In this document: positions 1 through 40,107 of the stretch, piece after piece
Layout: each line of letters opens with the position of its first letter
Numbering within the stretch: position 1 is the stretch's first letter
NCBI RefSeq assembly: GCF_027596085.1
Contig: NC_072457.1
Location: 28,663,287-28,727,286 of the forward strand
Length of the DNA stretch: 64,000 nucleotides
DNA from: Anoplopoma fimbria
Taxonomy: Eukaryota; Chordata; Actinopteri; Perciformes; Anoplopomatidae
Direction: 5' to 3'
Translations under genes and position numbers: made by a program
The notes under the pieces: generated by a model
Told to the model about the DNA's origin: nothing
Database searches by the model: none
What the model saw: only the letters and a program-made list of their open reading frames with translations

Positions 1-3000
1 ATTTCTCCCTGCTATACCATTCACTGTGTTAATTAGCACTCGGATAAAAAATTGCTAATGGCTCGCAATTTATCCTTTTAAGGTGCACAGGAGACTAATG
101 TGATTTTAATCAGGCTTTTCTAGAGGTGGTTGTTTGTAGTTGTCAACGTTTTCTCAGTGTGTCACAGTGAGAGTTGTCAACACTGGCAGAATCCCGAGCT
201 TTTAAACGCACAGATCCAGACAGGAAAACGGCTCCTGTGGATCAGTGGTCGGCTTCCTTTTTTTTATTCAAGAGTCCCTCATCGATCGCCTTCGTGCTAC
301 AAGACATCAAGGAGTCTGTCTACCAGCTGCATCAGCTGGGTCCCATCTGCTGAGTCAGCAAGAGTTTGCCCTGCTGATGTGTCCTTGAGCAAGACATCAA
401 ATCAGCTTTTCTGTGACACTCTGACCTTATTGTGGGAACAGGAAATGACAGTTTCCCAGCACACTAATAAGTATGCAGGGTGTATAAACAATAATTTGTT
501 TCAAGCTACGCTGAATTAACTCAAGATCGTTTAGGAGGTCCTACAAGTCTGTTGGTGTCTAGAAGACTTTTGAGTCACAACATGCTCAAAACGTTTCACT
601 TTCTCAGTCAACTTTTTGACACCAGTTGATGTGAAACTGGGTGGCCAGAGGGAGAGGTGTTATGACAGGGTGTGTCCAGTCTGCCACAGTTGAAATGACA
701 CGTCAAGGGAAGTGGTTTGGAGTTATAGAGATGACACTGCTCCCACCACCTCCCTCCTCTGTGAAATGTATACATTTAGTACAGAAAGTGTTGAAAGGAA
801 ACCCAACACATTTTACAGTTTTTCAATATGTCTGTTGCCTGAGGGCCACTCAGACTGAAACAGGGTTGCATGAGGTGAAAGTCCAAATTAATTGTACAGT
901 CCCACAGATACATTGGAGGGCCTGTTTTGGCGGCTGATATTGATTTATCGCAGACTGTGTTGGCTTGGTACAGAATGCAGTTATAAGCACTTGAGATAAT
1001 TTAGAGACAGTGTTATCATACTTTGTCCCGCAGACGCCACTGTTTACAAAACTTTGCAGCACCTGAGTTGGCGGAGCACTCTATCATAGCGGAGCAGATG
1101 GCCATGTGGAGTCTGTTGAGAAAATCTATGTTTACTCTTCAGCTGTAAAATATCCTGCCTCTACTACATGTATTTGTTGGAGCTCTTTAACAACCTCATT
1201 GGAGGGTCCCTTTTATGGATTTAACATAAAAAATGATTGTTTATAGGAGATTGGGAAACAATTATTCTATATATATATATACTTAAACATACAATAAAGA
1301 AGCAAGCAGTGCTGAATGGCTACTGGAACATTTACATCCGACATATTATTCACTTTCTGTCTTAAAACGTCAAAAGCATCCAAACATTGCTGAAGTTGTA
1401 TTTATTTGAGATAAATCCACCCCCTGTATGCTCTGACATTGTTTAATATCAGCAGTCTGCATCGCAGGAATGATTTTGGGATAACTTCTGTTCTGATCGG
1501 GCAGAACAGGTGACAGCTATGTGATGAAAAGTGATTCATATTTATATAACTTCATACATAAAATTGAACTACATTTTAAATGTTCAACATGTCTGTTTTA
1601 TATCATCTGCTGAAAGATGATGTCTCAATCTCTTAAAGCAGTAGCACTCTCTGTACTGTACACTGCTTCGTTCTGAGTGAAGATGCACCATATAGGCAAC
1701 AGGAGGATCTGGATGTTGTAGTTTTTTTAAGAAGGAATTCTTAAATTGAGACAAAAGAAGGTCCGTTGCTGAGCCCTTAGATCGATAGCTCAAAATTTCG
1801 GGTTCTTTGCCGGAGCTTTTACTTCAGTTAGAGAATGACTACATTTCCCAGAGTTCCCTATGAGAGACAATGTTTTCTTGTTGCATTCAGCTGTGAGTTT
1901 TAAATGTAGTCGGTGGGTGCATGGCTGAGCATGACCGAAAGAGTCACCCCGTAGTCAAACACATGTTGAATGTCTGCAATGCATTCTGGTCTATGGAGGT
2001 TTGTCATTTAAGAACCTGATTTATACTGTGCTGACAACTGCTTATTTTTCCTCAAATTAAAATAAATCTTTGCTAAAGCTTTAATAAAGCTCCACCGGTG
2101 ATGCTTTGATGTGACTTTAAGTTCTCTACGGCCGTCAATTCCTTTTGTCTCCGTTCCTAAGATTCAATCTTTGGTAGAGAAATATGTCCGTGCTATGAAG
2201 TAAAGAAAATACCCAAAGGGCACAGAGGAACAGCATTAAGTTGTGTAGCTGAGTGTTATTAGTCTTTAATACAAACTTGTATGCAACAGGGACATGAACA
2301 TATGTTCACCCCCATATAACGTTTCCACACATATGTTCATATTCAAATGTAAAGAGACGGGACATAAAGGGCATTAATCCCTCTTCCTGGAATCAAATTT
2401 CACGTGATCTTCTGCCTTGTTTCTCTTTATTATTCCTCCCGTCTTCATAAAAAGGAAGGAATGTGGACGGTCCGGTGCTCGCATTCCCCGGACTAACGGT
2501 AGAAACTAATCCTGCTTATAAAAGTTATTTCCACTTTACAAGTTGGAAGCTCTTGTTTTGCCATATAATATAACATATGTAGGAGGATCTACCTCTGCTT
2601 TCCGAGTCTCTAGCCTCCCTCTGCCCCCCCTTCAAATTGTAGGCCAGCAGGTCCTCTCAGACCACTTGTGAGGGTTTTCCTGTGACGTTAGCCAGCGTAG
2701 CTTTATTAGTTTTGTGGTCATAGCTGGGCTAACACTTGTTGTCATCACTCTGGGGTGTTTCCTCCAGCTGAGCCTCATAAAACACATTGCTTTGTGACTG
2801 TCCCTTGATGTGGGACTCTTTTTACAGTTATTACACCCACAAATGTGCTGTGCGGGGAGCGAGACGCAGTGTGTTGCGTACGCAGCTATGCTGCACGGCA
2901 CTAGCAGCGACGCTTAGCCGGGCGGCTACTGGGAGGTTCATTAGCACAATTTCTTGGCAAGCTGACTGAGCATGAAGAGGCACTTTTTGAGGCACTTTGT

Positions 3001-3723
3001 GAACATCATAGGGACGTTGTTCCAGCTGCCTTGTTAAATGTTAAATGGCCGTTCTTCCTGTGAGAACCCAGCTATAAGCCCGATTTTTAACAATGTGTAC
3101 GGCTGAGTGTATTTACAAGTTCTTGCGGTTCAAATTAAGATTGAGTTTCTCTAGAAAGAGTTTTTTTTAAAGGTCTGGCAGAGTCAAAGTCTAGTAGCAA
3201 GTGTATTAAATGTCAAAGGTCCTTCATGCTTTATCAGTTTGCCTTTTTGAAACATTCATGGAGTCACAATTTCGGCGTCTGCCCTTGGTTGAATTTTACG
3301 TCAGTCCTTCCTTCAAACATGAAGGGGTTGTCTTATCACAGATAATCTTCAAGGTGTAAAAGGTGCTATGTGTTCCGCACCCAAGGGCTCAGCGCCGGAA
3401 AGGCCGCCGTCGGGTGTTCCTGCTCTTTCAGCGCGGCCGTGAAATTAACCAGCGGGCCCTTCATCTCAGAGACAGCTGTAGATAACATACAGATGATTAA
3501 CTTTTCACTATGTCCTCTCACTCACTCCAAATCTGTGCCTGTTGCTTCAGTCTAGTCTCACCGTGCCACCCCCTCCCTCAAGACGCTGCAAAAACAAGGG
3601 TCAGTTTTCAAGCGTGCCTCGGCTCGGTTTAATGGAATATCTCGAACACGGGGAGTTTGGGGCAGAGGAAGGAAAGGTCTTGCAAAACAACACAGCACGC
3701 TGCTGGAATGAACAAGAGCGCAC

Positions 3724-3771
3724 TGTGTGTGTGTGTGTGTGTGTTTGTGTGTTTGTGTTTGTGTTTGTTTT
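3724..3771. repeat. imperfect TG/TTTG tract
   Basis: Twelve TG units followed by interrupted TTTG units. Lies in grk4 intron 1. Confidence 0.9.
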
Positions 3772-4002
3772 ATGCTCATGTGAACAACTGCGTCTTCTAC
3801 CTCGTGCAAGAGAGAGAGAGGGAAGTCCAGCCATAAAGAATTATTAAAGGCAAAAACGAGGAGAAAAGTGTTTATGTGGGGGAGGGGAGCAAGAAGCTGA
3901 AGTCGGAGAGAGGAGGGGAAAAAAAGAAAGGGGGCCATGTGAGAGAGGTGAGGATCACAGGAGGCCAGTACTCCCTGATGTTCACAAGTTTCTCTTTTCC
4001 TC

Positions 4003-4035
4003 CTCTCTCTCTCTCTCTCTCGCTCTCTCTCTCAG
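4003..4035. repeat. (CT)n tract
   Basis: CT dinucleotides with a single CG interruption, in grk4 intron 1. Confidence 0.9.
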
Positions 4036-7000
4036 CTGATGTGTGTCTTTCAGTGCAAGTATACAGACGGATTACCGTATGCAAACACTGGGCCTTTGCT
4101 TTGAATAGGCCATACAGATACTTGCGGCTAATGTTTTCCTTATCAGGGGGGCTACTCCAGCCGATCACGCACTGTACAGGAGGGAGAGCGACTGGGAAAG
4201 CTACAGGCCATTCATTTGTCATGGCCGGGCTCCATTGTGCCTGTATGTGCGTGTGTGCATGCTCATATTACAATGGGCCTAAACTATGCGTGACCCTCTC
4301 TCATTTCCTACCATTTAAGTCATGTTTTTTGGGAGAGTACCTTGGCCGTCCGAGCCGAACATCCACCGACGTGACCGCTGCAGGGGGGGGGGGGGTCAGA
4401 TCTGGCGAGGTATGGGCTGGTACCAAATATTCAGGGTATGATTACATTGGCCAAAAATAACTTGGTAAACAGTGTTATCAGTGTTTTTAATGTTGGAAAA
4501 CTGCTGTTGGTGCCAACATGTAGTGGCTTACCTAACAGCATGTTTGGCTTTTTAACCTTTTTATTTACCTTTCTCTTCATTTTATACCCAGAGGAATTTT
4601 TAATTGAAGCTGATCTTTAACCTCCATGCTTTTCTTTTTTTTTTTTTTTTTTTTACTTAGTGTTCTGGTAATTAAAGCTTCTTGCACTCATCATAAGTCA
4701 CTGTGTGAGAACGCGTAGCCGACCTGCCCTGAAGCGGCTTGTGTGAAGATGTAGCTGCTGGCTGCCGCGGTCGGTCTGTCACTGTCACAGACGAGCTGGA
4801 TTCTTTGGCCTCATGGCTGTTATTACCGAGTGTCAGCCTGTGACATGTGTTCATCAGATGGGTGAGCGGCTTCTCCCATATGGCGATGCAAAATGAAGAC
4901 GGCCTGTGAAGCAAGCAGCGCCGCACACGCCTCTGTGTGCACGGTAACATCTGAAAAAAGCTGGGAATCACGGCAGAAGAAGTCGCCAGTTTCCCTTTTC
5001 CAAGTGTTTTTTATTTCATCAAAGCTATCTCTTTCACTCTTTAAATTACAATTTAGTTTCTGATTAGGGTTGCAAATAGTTGCTACATGTGTTTGTATAT
5101 GGGCCCCATGATGAATACAGAGACTTGCTATTGTTTCATTTCGATCCATTTAACTATATAGTGATTTAGTGAATTGTTTGGTTTTTATGTCAGCAAATTG
5201 TGATTTAAAAAGTCTGTCACAAGTTCCAAGAGCTCATGGTGACCTTTTTTAAATGTCGTGTTTTTAGTTTTGGACTGTTGGCCAGACAAAATATATTCAC
5301 TGTATTCTCAAACAAGATAGATATTTATTTCTAGACTAAATGAGTTTGACCTAGAACGATCAAGAGCGATAATGGATTTTGAGGCTGATGAGTCTAATAT
5401 CTATATTTGATATAATCTCAACACTGTTTTTATGGCCTCAAACACATATTTGGCATTTCTATCTTGCATGTTCTCGTGACTTATCAGCCCATATATATGC
5501 TGACACAGTATATATTTAATGATCTATATTGGTCGACCCATCTGTTGGCTGATTTAGGTCCCGTTTCGCTTGTTTCTCTATAAATTCAACAGATCGCCAG
5601 CTTTTAGAGGCTGTTTAGCCGTTTGAACGATTGAGCCATAAACCCATCGGTCACACAGGAATTACTTCTATACAAGTTTTCATTTTTTTTCACTTTAACT
5701 GTTGGATTTTAAATAAGTTGTGAACTTAATTTGAACTTTGAACAGACGATACCTCCTCAGTCTACTGTTTGAACTCCAGTCTGCCTCCTTCTCCCACTTA
5801 AGATGAAAACATAGCGGAGAGGGAGAGAAGGGAGGACAGGGAGAGGAGCAGTTTGGATGGTGGTGGACTGTATTTAGCCTGCACTTGCATTAAGAGCATA
5901 ATGTGAAAACAGAGAGCCAAAACAGACCCATGAATGTAACATTCATCAATGCAGCCATAGCTCTCTCCAGACAGACAGACATACAAACAAAAGTGGCATG
6001 AAAATATTCTCCGTCTACTCCCTCTCTTTGTGTATTTTCTTCCTATTTCCCCAGACTCTCGTGTTTTAAATATATTGAACCCGACTATGTAGGAAGCACT
6101 TTGGACACAAAGTAAACATTGTTGGTGTATCCGTTTGTACTGTTAAAAGAGCTACAAGTGAGATAAAAGTGCTGGATAGTGATTGCCAAGGGACTTTCAG
6201 AAATGTTGTTACTTGGTAATACGACATGAATTCTTTGCAGTGATGCCTTTGGCACTTTGTGTCCCCTTTTAAAAAGATAACAGACTGTTGGATTGTACTA
6301 ACAAGGAAGAAGAGGGCTTTGGTTGTTTTAAGTTGTTGTAACGAGTGTAATGTTCGGTTATCTGTTCATCTGTGACCAAAGCTGTCTAGCATTTTTTTAT
6401 TAAATGTACTCCTGTTGGATAGCTGACGGCAGAGAGTTACAGGAAACATGGAGAGTAGGGGACGATGTGAGGCCGGTCGTTGGTAACATGCAAACATGTC
6501 TTGATCTTCTGTGCGCCAAGGAGGACCTCGCTCTCTACAAATCTTTAAATGAAAGGAACGTTCATCCTCTTAGTCGAGAGGCATGTCCTCTGATTGACAC
6601 CAGTTCTTTCTCAACATGCTCCAACATTTGAATCTCGTCACTGCCACACATGCGCAGACCCGTCCTGAGATCCTGCGCGATGATCTCAGCGCTGCTGGCT
6701 GTGGCTCGGCTATGAATGAGCGAAGCTGCTCTGAAGTCGGTGTTTATGGAGGGCCCCGCTCTCTCGGAGGGGAGAACCAAAGTTAAATAAATACTTGCTC
6801 CATCCTGTCTGCATTAAGGGCCTGCACACATGGCTTTGACGTCAGAGTGACATTAAACAGGGTGGGGTAGCCCAGCCAACTCCGACGGGCACGTGCACTC
6901 ACGCACAGACACACACAAGCACGCAAACACATGCGTTCTTCCCTAGCTTCCCATTAAATCCCTCTCTTTTTTTTCTTGTTAGAATCTTTGTTAATTTTGT

Positions 7001-7252
7001 CATTTTCCTCCATTATTTTCTATCTTCCTTCTTTCTTTTCTGACCCCAAGTTTAGGTGACGATTCTCCAAATTTGTGTCTTTTTTTATCTCAACTCTTAA
7101 ATTTCTTCTGACGGGGAATAAGTCAATCTGACTTTTTGTTGAGCTGGTTTGATTGTAATCATCAATCATGTGTTTTTGGCTCAAATGTTTGCAACTGGCT
7201 ATCATCGGTTTGTTATCCAAGATTTACATTTTTTCTTTTCTTCCTGCAACAA

Positions 7253-7275
7253 ACAGAGAGAGAGAGAGAGAGAGT
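7253..7275. repeat. (AG)n tract
   Basis: About eleven AG units, in grk4 intron 1. Confidence 0.9.
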
Positions 7276-8383
7276 CTCACAGATACACAGTGAGTGTGGG
7301 TGTGTATGCCCTGCAGCCCTACAACTGGTATTTCAACATGTCAAGATCTAAAACTAGTGGGATCTTATAAACTTCGTTAGAAAAACATCTAGGAGTAGCT
7401 CCTCTCATAACGCTCCTGTCGAGCCTTCATGGCGTGACACAGTCACTCTTTATTGAGTGTGTATTCTGCCACTGCTTGTCCAAATAAATAATGGCAGCTT
7501 GTAGTGCTGATATTTGGCTTTATGGTATGTTTGCTGTGATTATTGTTCACTGTGAACAAAGGACAAGACTCAAAAGTGTGCGTACGTCTGCAGTAATTGG
7601 GGGATGGGGGTGTTTTTGTAGAAGTGAGAGCATGAACACTGTACATGCTTGTGTGTTATTTGGAAGGTATTGTTTTGCAGGTGTTTGACCACAGTGAACC
7701 CCAGTATGCGTTTGTGTTGAAGCTGTCACATGTCAGGACCAGCTGGTGTCTGGTGAACTTCGGGGCAGAGGATTTCCCTCTCTGTCGTCCTCAAACTGTC
7801 CCAGTCCGACGTGGTTTGCTCGGGCTCAGGCTAGTTTGTTTCCTCTGGGGTTTTAAAACATTAGTTTGAGGTGACGGGAAACGCAAGGATGTGTCCCTGT
7901 AAAAAGGGGCCTTCCTGTCCTTAAAGGCAGGTTTGGTAATATTGAGAAACTAGTTAGACTACTTTAGATTTTAAAAAGTATCCAACCGGACAAATCCATC
8001 CCAGTGTTGCCAACTCTGTTCCAATGAAAATAGCTGCAGCAGTCACTCCAAAAGAAAGTTGTGAATCACCGACAGCCCGTCCTTTCAGGCCTCCCTCCAA
8101 AGCCCCTCCCCCAAATTGATCATTATGAACGTAAACAAAGAACATGACTATTGTTAGTGCTCAGAGCTGTTAGGCAAGCAGCTTGTGGAAGAGTGACGTG
8201 CAATGTGTACATGGACAGAATACACTCAAGCTGGCAGGTAGTATTACATTTGGGCAAAATTGAATCATTGGATGGGCTTATTACAGTCCTGGGACGACAG
8301 ATAAGTTATGTTTGCATTTGAATCATTGATTGCTGTCATGATATAATGAAAACAAAAATACTATACGATTACTTTTTACAGTT

Positions 8384-8470
8384 TTTTTTCAACACGCTAT
8401 AGTATGATGTTTTTTTCAACATACTTTTACTTTTTCTATTTTTTTCGACATACTATAAATTGAAATATTG
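8384..8470. repeat. degenerate triplicated T-run/caacatact repeat
   Basis: A T-run followed by c(a/g)aca(t/c)(a/g)ct occurs three times within about 90 bp (near 8388, 8411 and 8443). It is probably the remnant of a degenerate tandem or interspersed repeat. Confidence 0.4.
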
Positions 8471-8841
8471 AATTTTCCATCACTTAAGATAATTTATTAG
8501 GAAAAACTAACTATTAGTTTAAGATATTTATTAATTATTAGTAAAAACGATGTCAATTTTAAATCAAACATAACCGGAGACTAAACTGAGTTCATCTCAT
8601 CTGACCAGGAGTGAAAAACAGACACAAGTAAGCAAGAAAAACTGACGATGATCAGTTTGGATCATGGATGCTCCCACACACACAAACACACATCGATCCC
8701 ACTGCATAAGCTTTCCTCTCGTCTCCTTAAAGGCCGAGTGATCGTTTGTAAAGCTGCTAGTTTGCAAATCAAAGCAGCATTTCATCAGAAAACTCTGCTG
8801 ACTTCAGCTCTTTGTCCTCAAGGAGTAAATGCCTAATTTCT

Positions 8842-8943
<102 letters not shown>

Positions 8944-9389
8944 GTGACCCCGGTCCTTTGAAGAGCGCTGTTGTACCTGGAGGTCATTCACCCCTCGTGT
9001 TAGGGGTCATCTCATCTACCGAGAGGAATCGTGCGTGCGTTCTACTGATAATGTTAAAGTTTTGTTTGGCTAATGTTTGCTACAGGGAAAGAGCCAACTT
9101 TGTGTGTTTGTGTGTGTGTGTTTATGAAACAAGATGTGTGTGTGTGCCCCATGATCTTTAAAGCTGTCAACATTCTTCACCACATGCTCTGTCATGATGC
9201 ATGGAGGCGACTGGTGAGATGAACCAGCTGTCTCTGCCTCTGGTCGCTGCAAGGTCAACACACTCACACACACACAAACACACTCACACACACACACTTA
9301 GCTGGGTGTACTATCTCGTGTTCAAAATGCCAACTGTTGGTCGTGGTTAAAGACTCCCAAGTGCGAAGTTGATACAGTGACTTGATTGA

Positions 9390-34842
<25,453 letters not shown>

Positions 34843-34859
34843 ACCACTCCCTCCACCTG

Positions 34860-34911
34860 CCCCCCCCCCCTCCTCCTCCTCCTCCTCCCTCCTCCTCCTC
34901 CTCCTCCTCCC
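34860..34911. repeat. C-run and (TCC)n tract
   Basis: Eleven C followed by TCC units, starting 18 nt after the grk4 stop codon. Confidence 0.95.
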
Positions 34912-36045
34912 ACCCTTCGCCGCTGAACTTCACCACAAACTCCAAACCGAGCTCAAATCTTAGGAACTCAGTGAATGTTGACCTGTATTTATGAGCTGTA
35001 TTAAAAGTGTATTATAATTAAAGAAAAAAGTATGAGTTTAAAGATTTTGTACATTTGTACTTGAATTTATGTCTAGATGTATATTTTCACTAAAGGTTGT
35101 ATTGTACAAAAAGCCATAAAAGTACCACTTGAATGCATACATTACGTTTTGATTTCCTTTTTTTTTTTTTTTTTCTTTTGGAGTGAGTATGGATAATGTG
35201 TATAGGGGAGTTTTCTTTTCTTTTTTTAAGAAGCACAGTACCAGTAGTTTTTTGTTTAGTTTTATTTTTTCTCAATGTAGCATAAGGCTTTTTTGTTTTT
35301 ACATTTGCTGTATGTTTGTCATTGATTTGGTCAACATGACGTGTTGTTAGCACATCAGACTCACCCAGTTCCCAAACTAACCCTTGTCCTCTGAACCCCT
35401 CAGGGCTCAGGTAGATCTGAGTGACTTGAGGGGGGGAATAAATCCAGTCCAGCATTGATGTATTGATGCCATGTTCGACCTGACCCTTTTGATTAAAACT
35501 GGTTTTAAAGTGATAAGTCCTCCCCTCAGCCCAGTCAGTTAGGTTGTACTGGACATGTGTAGTAAAATGTCTTCTAGGTGCCTCTACCAACTTTATTTTA
35601 GCAGAGATGGCATTGATTTATTTCTGACAATCCTGTAGGCAGCAAGTGCAACAACTAGTATATCTGAAGTTAATATTACGAAGACTTTTTTTTTCTGTAA
35701 AAGAAGGTCTGATAATTATCATTCCTGTTTTTCAAAAATCTCTAATGAGCTACTAAATGGCTCAAATCTATAATTTCCGATGTCCGGCTGTGTTTCCTTC
35801 GGGAGAACATCTGTTTAGTTAAAGTCTGTTACATTATTCACTCAGGCAAAACATGTCTTTTTGTTGTCTTTATTCCTCATCCTTTTTGTTTTTACGGCTT
35901 CTTTTGTTGGACTACCTGGCTTTTCTTTGTTTTGTTTTTCCTCACATGTCCGGTTATTGTTATAAACCTGCTTCAATCCTTTACCTTAAAACATCCTAGT
36001 AATTTGCCACCCATAGTTTCAGTGTACCAGAAAGCCAAGTGGAGT

Positions 36046-36048
36046 TGA

Positions 36049-36081
<33 letters not shown>
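36046..36081. repeat. (GAT)n(GGT)n compound tract
   Basis: Seven to eight GAT units followed by GGT units, in the probable grk4 3' UTR. Confidence 0.95.
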
Positions 36082-36335
36082 CATTGTAAGAAATCGGATC
36101 TGTGTACAGGAACATTTGTCCACTTGCAGAGCCACAGTTGCTGTGCACTTTTGTTTCATCTTAGACAAAGTGTTTACTTCCAAATCAACAAGTCGTGAAC
36201 AAATTCATTTTCTGCACATTTTTCAGCAAGTTCTAATTGTTTTTTCTCATTGTCGTTTTGCTTTTGAAATGTGCTTTTAAGGCAGTTGCTGTTTACTCCC
36301 CATCACCTGTTTTAATGCTGTGAATACCCAATCTG

Positions 36336-36477
<142 letters not shown>

Positions 36478-37910
36478 ATTGTATGCAAATGCAGCTTCTG
36501 TTCAACCTTATGCATTGAAGTACAACAATACAATAGTTATAAAATCATGTAGGGACTTGAATGTCACTCATTTGAATTTTAAACCATTCAAGACTTTACA
36601 TTTGAAATGGTACACATATAATTCCCCATCCTGACATCTAATTTGGAGAGTTGTTCTAAAACCTTTGTCCCCTGTTGCACATTCCATTGTCAAAAATCAG
36701 GAATAGTATGCGTGCATCTGTTGCTGGCTCGTCATCACATGAGTTTCTGAGTGTCTTTGTTATTATTTTTTTTGTTGCTCTCAGGCACATTTTGAAGCTG
36801 ATTTCTCTTGCCTATGTAGATTTTAGCCTTTTAGCTCTTTAGCCTCAAAAACCTTGTAAATGATGTATTTCTAACATGTAACTAACACACATTCACTCAC
36901 TCTCACAGGGAAACTAAACTGTGTTCGCCACCCATGCCTCTGTCATTGTTTGAACTTTGCTCCTATACCATCCATATAGCAGTAAAGTGTTTAGTTTTAT
37001 TGCACTATGGTGTGTTTTGACAATGACTATAGGAAGTGTCTTTTTTTTGCCAATGATACCAAAAGCAACATCGAGTAAATCCAACTTGTCTTGCTGTCTG
37101 AAAAATTTACTGAAGAAAGACTGACAGCCTTTATTGTATGTGCCAATAACCAAGTTAAGTTCTGACATCCCGCCTTTTTTTCAGCCTCTTTTCTATCATT
37201 CCGTCCATTCTGAGAGAAATTCCTTCACATAAAGGAACTTTAAACAGCTCAACAGTTTTGAATGTCCGCACTAAGTGCATTGTAATGCCTGTTTTAGAAA
37301 AATACATATGTTTTATTACTCAAGCATGTATTGGTTTGTAATACTTCAGGTTCCTTGTATATGTAAATGATGACCTTCTAGTGCCAACATATCTCACTGG
37401 TATCTGAGGACAACTTTATAAATGGCAAGGTGACCAGCTGAGTTTAGCCCCCGTTTGAATGCACAACATGCGCTCCTTCTCTCCTGCCTTCCTCCAAGGC
37501 GATGATGGCGAATCTCCCCCTGAATCTGGGATGGAGCTCACCAGCAACGTTTAGAAGTGAGAGATCCTCAGTTCCTTGATGTCACTTGAGTCTAGTTTTG
37601 GGAAAACCACCGATTTAAATGCCTGGGGGTTCTCCAGGGTTTCCCCCTCTCCTGTCCAGATATGTCAGATAAGTGATAGTTTCAAGGAAGGGAGGAATGA
37701 CGAATGCATGATGGGTATTCAAACGGGGCGTGGGACTTCTTGATTATTTTTTTTTCCTCTTTTCTTTTTTTTTTGTATCTGTACAGTCATGTCGTTCAAC
37801 CACTGCAGTCATTGTTAATTCTTGTACAAGTTGTATCACTGGTTGTTGTACCATATCTGACATTTGTAATTATGAAATAATACACTGCCATTTGTATAAA
37901 AAAAAAAACT

Positions 37911-39883
37911 TGTGTCCTGACTTATTTGTGTCGGATTGATTTGTTTTTTGTGGATTAATGGACATAGAAAATTAACGTCATGCTGCTAAGACTTGTGCAA
38001 TGTCAAAGCCACAATATAGTGTATATGAACATTGGTTAGAGGGTATTTGTATATGCTGCAGGTAAGATGTTTTGAAAGCTTTTACTCCTTCCTTGACCCA
38101 GTACAAAAAGTTAAAGGTAATAATTTATTTCTAATGGGTGGTTGTGTTTTTGCCATCAGTTATTTTCCTGCTGAGTCAGAGTTGCGTAGGACTTTAATTA
38201 ACTTCAGTATAATGTGAAAGTAAGATCCAGATAAGTTAGATTTTCATGCACATGCTTTTCTCCTTTGGTACATCCCAAGTCTCTTGATTGCATCATCGTT
38301 TCCCTCACTTGCGCCCTCGTCCCTCCCACCAAGGCTGCATGGAGAGACGCAAGGAAACCGTGCCAGGAGAGAGGAAACAAGGAAATATGTTTTAAGCGAA
38401 ATGAGACATAATTTCCTTTGAAAAGACGTCTGTTTCTGATGACTGCGGTCGCTGATCACAGCTGGATCAGCTGTGAGTCGGCTTTAACAGCTGGAGAGAC
38501 TTCTGATGGTGTTTTGGCCCAATTCCAATTTCCCCCTAAGGCCTTAGACCCTTGAAATGGTGTAATTACGAATGGGTTAGCACTTAGTTGCAACATTTCA
38601 CGTAACCATGACAACTTTTAAAATAAATTGTAGAATTGTGGGTATTTATTTTAACTTTTTAATCCCTGACTTCAACGTCTTCCAGGCTCTTTCCTCACAA
38701 CATGAGAGGTACTTTCAAATAATCTATTTAGTTGTTTTTGTCAAAACCGCTTCAATGACTAAATGAAATGAATAAATCTGTGTAATATAATATAATCTCT
38801 GCTTCAATTCTTCTGATTTCATGTGTTTTTATGTTCCATCTTTAATCCTTCATGTTTCTAAGTGCCAGGCTAAACAACCATGTGCCATCCTCTTCGTTTA
38901 CCTTTCTTTACGTTTTTTTATCGTCACTCTCTCTCCTGTAAAAAATCTAAAACAAATATGATCATAGAAATAATGTCTTTATTTATGTTGGTTAAGATTA
39001 CACAATGTGGGACATTTAAGACTTGAGAAGTATATGGTACAGTTTCATATTACTGTCTTAAAAAAACAACTCCAGTCGTTCCCCAAAGAGTGCATCTGAT
39101 CTGCAGAGTGATCAGCTGTCTCCAGCATAGGAGCGCTGACAACCCTTATTGTTTTGACTGCAGTCTGTTAACCTGAAACGAAGCTTCCATCTTGGTGGTC
39201 GTATACAATGGCTGCTGTAAATTTAAAGTCACAAATGAATCTCCAGTGAGTAGTTTTGGTGGGGAATTACTACAGCTGCATTTCTGCTTCTGATCGTCAA
39301 TTGTGAGGGCACAAAATTGTAGAAGTATGAGATCAAATATATTTATCAGTACACAGCATTAAGTAAGTGTATATTCTGCTTTCATGGATTACTGTGATTT
39401 ATATATTTCATTGACGCTGTTGTTAATGTTTAAAGAAGCTGCATTGGCGTGGCAACGGTCTACCAACTGTCCAAAATGGACTAGGAAATTGAGGACAGGA
39501 CAAGGTGATATTCTAGATGGTCACTTTGTTGTTTGAGGTTTAGTTTATCACCCAGTACACTTGTAGAGAGGGTTGGGTTTGCCAGCATTTTTCAGGCTTA
39601 AAAAAACAAGTTGGATAAATAAGAGACAGTTTCCAAGACGTCTTACGACAAAACTATACCAGGTCTATTGGACCACGGACGTAGATGTGATGGCAGCAGC
39701 TGGAGACAGTCCAGTTTGTATCACACCATTGATAGATGTGTTGTGTTTTATCTGAATAGGACGGTTATCATTGATGCTGAGGGGCACAACCTGGAGGAGG
39801 ACGTCTAATCCAGCAGCCTGGGCTCTACTGAATCCCTTCATACTCCGCCAGAAATGTGATCACCAATCATGATGGCAGGAGCG
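37911..39883. other. intergenic, nothing recognised
   Basis: AT-rich sequence between the probable grk4 3' end and the SINE-like element. No exon, RNA gene or named repeat was recognised. Confidence 0.6.
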
Positions 39884-40107
39884 ACAGTGGCTCAGTATGT
39901 AGAGCGGATTGTCCCTCAATTAGAAGACCGTTAGTTCCATCCCAGGTTACATATCGATGTGTCCTTGGGCAAGACACTCAACCCCAAATTTCCCCCCAAG
40001 GCTGTGAGGGGTGTGAATGCTTAGCAGCTGGTTACCCCTGCCATCAGTGGTATGTTGTATGAATGGGTGACTGATGACACTTTGAGTGATCGGAAGACTA
40101 GAAAAGG
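39884..40107 (+). mobile_element. tRNA-derived SINE-like relic
   Basis: Starts with a tRNA-like box A region (agtggctcagtatgtagagc) and a degenerate box B (gttagttccatccca). It continues with tgtccttgggcaagacactc and ends with atgaatgggtga and tttgagtgatcggaagacta. I associate this string of blocks with a repeat very common in teleost genomes; that is from memory and was not searched. Confidence 0.6.

Noticed and set aside
35090..35590. 166-codon minus-strand frame
   Set aside because: Lies in the probable grk4 3' UTR, has a lysine-rich low-complexity tail from T-runs, and resembles no family I recognise.
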